Assembly (NCBI RefSeq): GCF_003610635.1 | Contig: NZ_RAQJ01000001.1 | Coordinates: forward strand, 1,054,474-1,118,473 | Direction: 5' to 3' | Length of the DNA: 64,000 nucleotides | DNA from: Ichthyenterobacterium magnum | Lineage (GTDB): Bacteria; Bacteroidota; Bacteroidia; Flavobacteriales; Flavobacteriaceae | Part shown: piece by piece, positions 61,553 to 64,000 of the stretch | Layout of the letters: every line of letters begins with the position of its first letter | How positions within the stretch are numbered: the stretch's first letter is position 1 | Notes under the pieces: generated by a model | What the model saw: the letters and a program-made list of their open reading frames with translations, nothing else | What the model was told of the DNA's origin: nothing | The model's database searches: none | Made by a program: the position numbers and the translations under genes

Positions 61553-63958
61553 ATGTTTAAAAATTATATAAAAGTAGCCTTTAGAACTCTAAATAAAAAT
61601 AGAGTTTATGCGACTATAAATATTTTAGGGCTAGCATTAGGCTTAACAGTTACAATATTGGTGTTTCTTTTCATTAAAGATGAAACCAGTTACGAAAAAC
61701 ACTGGGATGGTTATGAACGCATATACAGAACAGGAATAAAAGCTGATATGATGGGGCAAAAAATGAATGCTCCAGTATCATGTAGCCCAATGGCAAATGC
61801 CTTCAGAACCGAGTTTACTGATGTCGAAACTGCCACGCGCGTTCAAACTATTAATCAAGAAATTTTAATGCGTCATGAGCAAAACAAAGTGTATATACAA
61901 AAAGGAGCGAGAGTTGACAGCACCTTTTTTAAGGTGTTTGACTACGAGTTTATTCATGGAAATGCAGATGCAGCTTTAAAAGAAACTAATGCAATTGTGC
62001 TTACCGAAGAAAGCGCTCGTAAACTATTTGGTGATAAAAATGCTTTAGGAGAAATAGTAAACTATGATAATAGGCAAGATTATGTTGTAAGAGGTGTCGT
62101 TAAAGACCCTAAAGGACATGCGCATTTTCAGTTTGATATGTTTTTAGCAGATCATCAATATCAAAACATCTGGATGAACAATGGATGGTATACATATGTG
62201 AAACTGAAAGAAGATGCAAGTTTTGATGCATTTAAAGCAGAAATGACACGAAACTTCATGAAAAAAATTGAACCAGATGTCGAGCGTTTTCTAAAGATTA
62301 CCGCTGAAGAATTTTTTGCGCAAGGCAATGCATTTGAGTATCAATTACAACCATTAAAAGATATTCATTTGCATTCAAAAATGGATTTTGAAATAAAGCA
62401 AAATGGTGACATTATTTACATCTACGTATTTATTGGTATTGCGTTGTTAGTTATTTTAATAGCAGGTATAAATTTTATGAATTTATCAACTGCAAGATCA
62501 GGTAAGCGCGCAAAAGAAGTTGGTGTTCGTAAAGTTTCTGGAGCTTCCAGAAAAATGCTAATTACTCAGTTTTTAACTGAGTCTGTAATTCAAAGCTTTA
62601 TTGCGCTTTTTTTAGCATTCATTCTTGTAGAGTTGTTTTTACCTGGTTTTAATAATATCATGGAAACCAACATAACACTCTTCAATGATTATTTAGGAAA
62701 AACCGTTTTATTTGCGCTTTTAGTAACTTTAGTTTATGGGTTGTTTGCTGGTAGTTATCCTGCATTTTTCTTGTCTGCTTTTCAGCCAATTTCGGTATTA
62801 AAAGGAGACCTCACAAAAACAAAAGGAGGCGCTTTATTAAGGAAAGCTCTAGTTATAATTCAATTTACGGCTTCTACCATCTTAATTATTGGAATGATTA
62901 TTATTTTTAAACAAATCTCTTTTTTACATAATAAAGATATAGGCTTTAAAGGTGATCAAGTTATTGTTGTTCCTCTTCAAACGGACCCAATGACAGAAAA
63001 TTTCAGAAATTATAAAGACATCTTTTTAAAAAACAGTAATGTATTAAGTGTAACAAGAGCTTCATATTATCCTGGTGATAATCCAAACCAAAGTATGTTC
63101 GCTTTAGAAGGAAGAGAAGAGCAATTACCATTATGGAATATGGAAGTCGATTATGACTTTTTTAAGACTTTAGATATCGAGCTTCTTGAAGGGCGTAAGT
63201 TTGAAATAGAAAAAGAGTCAGACTCTATACCTTACTTTATTTTAAATGAAACAGCTGTTAAAAATTTGAATATTGAAAATGCAGTTGGAAGACGTTTAGG
63301 GCGTTACACAGGAAATGATGGTAGCTTACAATATGGAAACATTATTGGTATTGTAAAAGATTTTCATATCGAAGGATTTAATCAACCAATTCGCCCAATG
63401 ATTCTTACAATAGAAAAAAATGTTTGGTTTGCATCATTTAAAATTGCGAAAAATGATATGAACGCTACCATAGATTATATAGAAACAGAATGGAACAAAC
63501 TAGAACCAACACATCCGTTTAGATATACGTTTTTAGATCAAAAATTTGGAGCTTTATTAAGGCAGCAAGAAAACTTTGGAACCATGTTTTTATTTCTTAC
63601 CATTCTTGCTATCATAATTTCAGCTATGGGTTTATATGGATTAGCGTCTTACACCGCAGAGCAAAGAACAAAAGAAATTGGTATACGAAAAGTATTAGGA
63701 GCTTCTGTATCTCAAATTATGAATATGCTTACTAAAGATTTTATAAAATTAGTTTTAGTAGCTAATATCTTTGCGTGGCCTATAACATATCTCTTAGCTA
63801 AAAATTGGTTATCTAATTTTTCATATCAAATAGACATGCCACTATTACCTTATGTTTTTGCAACATTACTGGCGTTAATAATTGCATTGATTACTGTAAG
63901 TTTTCAGGCATATCAATCTGCAAATTCAGATCCAGTTGATGCTTTAAAATATGAATAA
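61553..63958 (+). CDS. FtsX/MacB-type ABC transporter permease
   Basis: An 801-residue permease with two MacB_PCD periplasmic domains and two FtsX blocks. TM1 is at about 21-43; TM2-4 at about 288-405 (IYVYVFIGIALLVILIAGINFMNLSTARSGKRAKEVGVRKVSGASR); TM5 near 433-452; TM6-8 at about 680-790 (TILAIIISAMGLYGLASYTAEQRTKEIGIRKVLGAS). Such mechanotransmitting exporters move antimicrobial peptides, lipids or signal molecules; the substrate is unknown. The doubled architecture is usual in Bacteroidota. The stop is 42 bp from the window end, so the operon may continue. Confidence 0.93.
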   Translation: MFKNYIKVAFRTLNKNRVYATINILGLALGLTVTILVFLFIKDETSYEKHWDGYERIYRTGIKADMMGQKMNAPVSCSPMANAFRTEFTDVETATRVQTINQEILMRHEQNKVYIQKGARVDSTFFKVFDYEFIHGNADAALKETNAIVLTEESARKLFGDKNALGEIVNYDNRQDYVVRGVVKDPKGHAHFQFDMFLADHQYQNIWMNNGWYTYVKLKEDASFDAFKAEMTRNFMKKIEPDVERFLKITAEEFFAQGNAFEYQLQPLKDIHLHSKMDFEIKQNGDIIYIYVFIGIALLVILIAGINFMNLSTARSGKRAKEVGVRKVSGASRKMLITQFLTESVIQSFIALFLAFILVELFLPGFNNIMETNITLFNDYLGKTVLFALLVTLVYGLFAGSYPAFFLSAFQPISVLKGDLTKTKGGALLRKALVIIQFTASTILIIGMIIIFKQISFLHNKDIGFKGDQVIVVPLQTDPMTENFRNYKDIFLKNSNVLSVTRASYYPGDNPNQSMFALEGREEQLPLWNMEVDYDFFKTLDIELLEGRKFEIEKESDSIPYFILNETAVKNLNIENAVGRRLGRYTGNDGSLQYGNIIGIVKDFHIEGFNQPIRPMILTIEKNVWFASFKIAKNDMNATIDYIETEWNKLEPTHPFRYTFLDQKFGALLRQQENFGTMFLFLTILAIIISAMGLYGLASYTAEQRTKEIGIRKVLGASVSQIMNMLTKDFIKLVLVANIFAWPITYLLAKNWLSNFSYQIDMPLLPYVFATLLALIIALITVSFQAYQSANSDPVDALKYE

Positions 63959-64000
63959 CAATAAATGAGTTTAAATAAAAAAGGCTTACGATTATTGTAA

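Noticed and set aside
63965-64000. 11-codon ORF at the window end
   Set aside because: Too short, without promoter or recognisable product.

Overview
The window is a stretch of an A+T-rich Bacteroidota chromosome, almost certainly a marine Flavobacteriaceae (Winogradskyella / Olleya / Lacinutrix type; the genus is an inference). The signs are flavobacterial promoters of the form TTG-N19/20-TAnnTTTG, near absence of Shine-Dalgarno sequences, a type IX secretion sorting domain, SusC-like TonB receptor architecture and many short lipoproteins. Nearly all of it is coding. There is one tRNA (Asn) and no rRNA, phage, CRISPR or recognisable transposase.

Layout. 1-4281: AraC-type fragment, hemH-hemJ (end of haem synthesis), an NtrY-like kinase and a crotonase. 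4317-9652: serine hydrolase, radical SAM protein, lipoprotein, then a scarred zone with a frameshifted pseudogene, a duplicated HD-hydrolase gene and a beheaded secreted gene. 9723-13810: TonB receptor plus beta-helix lipoprotein. 13992-22205: dgt, dxs, tadA, csp, a ClC protein and aspS. 22390-29464: TetR-TolC-adaptor-RND efflux operon with its palindromic operator. 29588-41336: polyprenyl synthase, sucAB, the second HD copy, acyl-ACP desaturase, plsC, bacilliredoxin, a DnaJ-type protein and two genes broken by in-frame stops. 41356-47462: DtxR-regulated metal ABC operon. 47583-56338: S9 peptidase, FeoA/FeoB/Cys-rich iron uptake, SCO, M1 peptidase with T9SS tail, RseP. 56410: tRNA-Asn. 56519-63958: two-component system (kinase plus sigma-54 activator) divergent from an adaptor-ATPase-permease exporter, with a matching sigma-54 promoter and paired activator sites between them.

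Most interesting points. (1) Two related four-helix-bundle (S23/IVS-like) genes each sit in a ~435-bp cassette with terminal inverted repeats (TAG...CTA), inserted exactly between stop and start codons of neighbouring transporter genes in two different operons. One insertion leaves the downstream permease without ATG/GTG/TTG, with ATA in the matching position. (2) A 719-bp duplication of an HD-hydrolase gene with a single mismatch and no transposase; the copied piece includes the desaturase terminator, so 35749-36467 is probably the source and 8144-8862 the insertion. (3) Two 66-bp arrays of six 11-bp repeats beginning GT(T/A/C), in front of a MORN-like secreted protein gene and between the TonB receptor gene and dgt, look like operators of one OmpR/PhoB-type regulator. 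(4) A self-contained sigma-54 / NtrC-like / exporter module.
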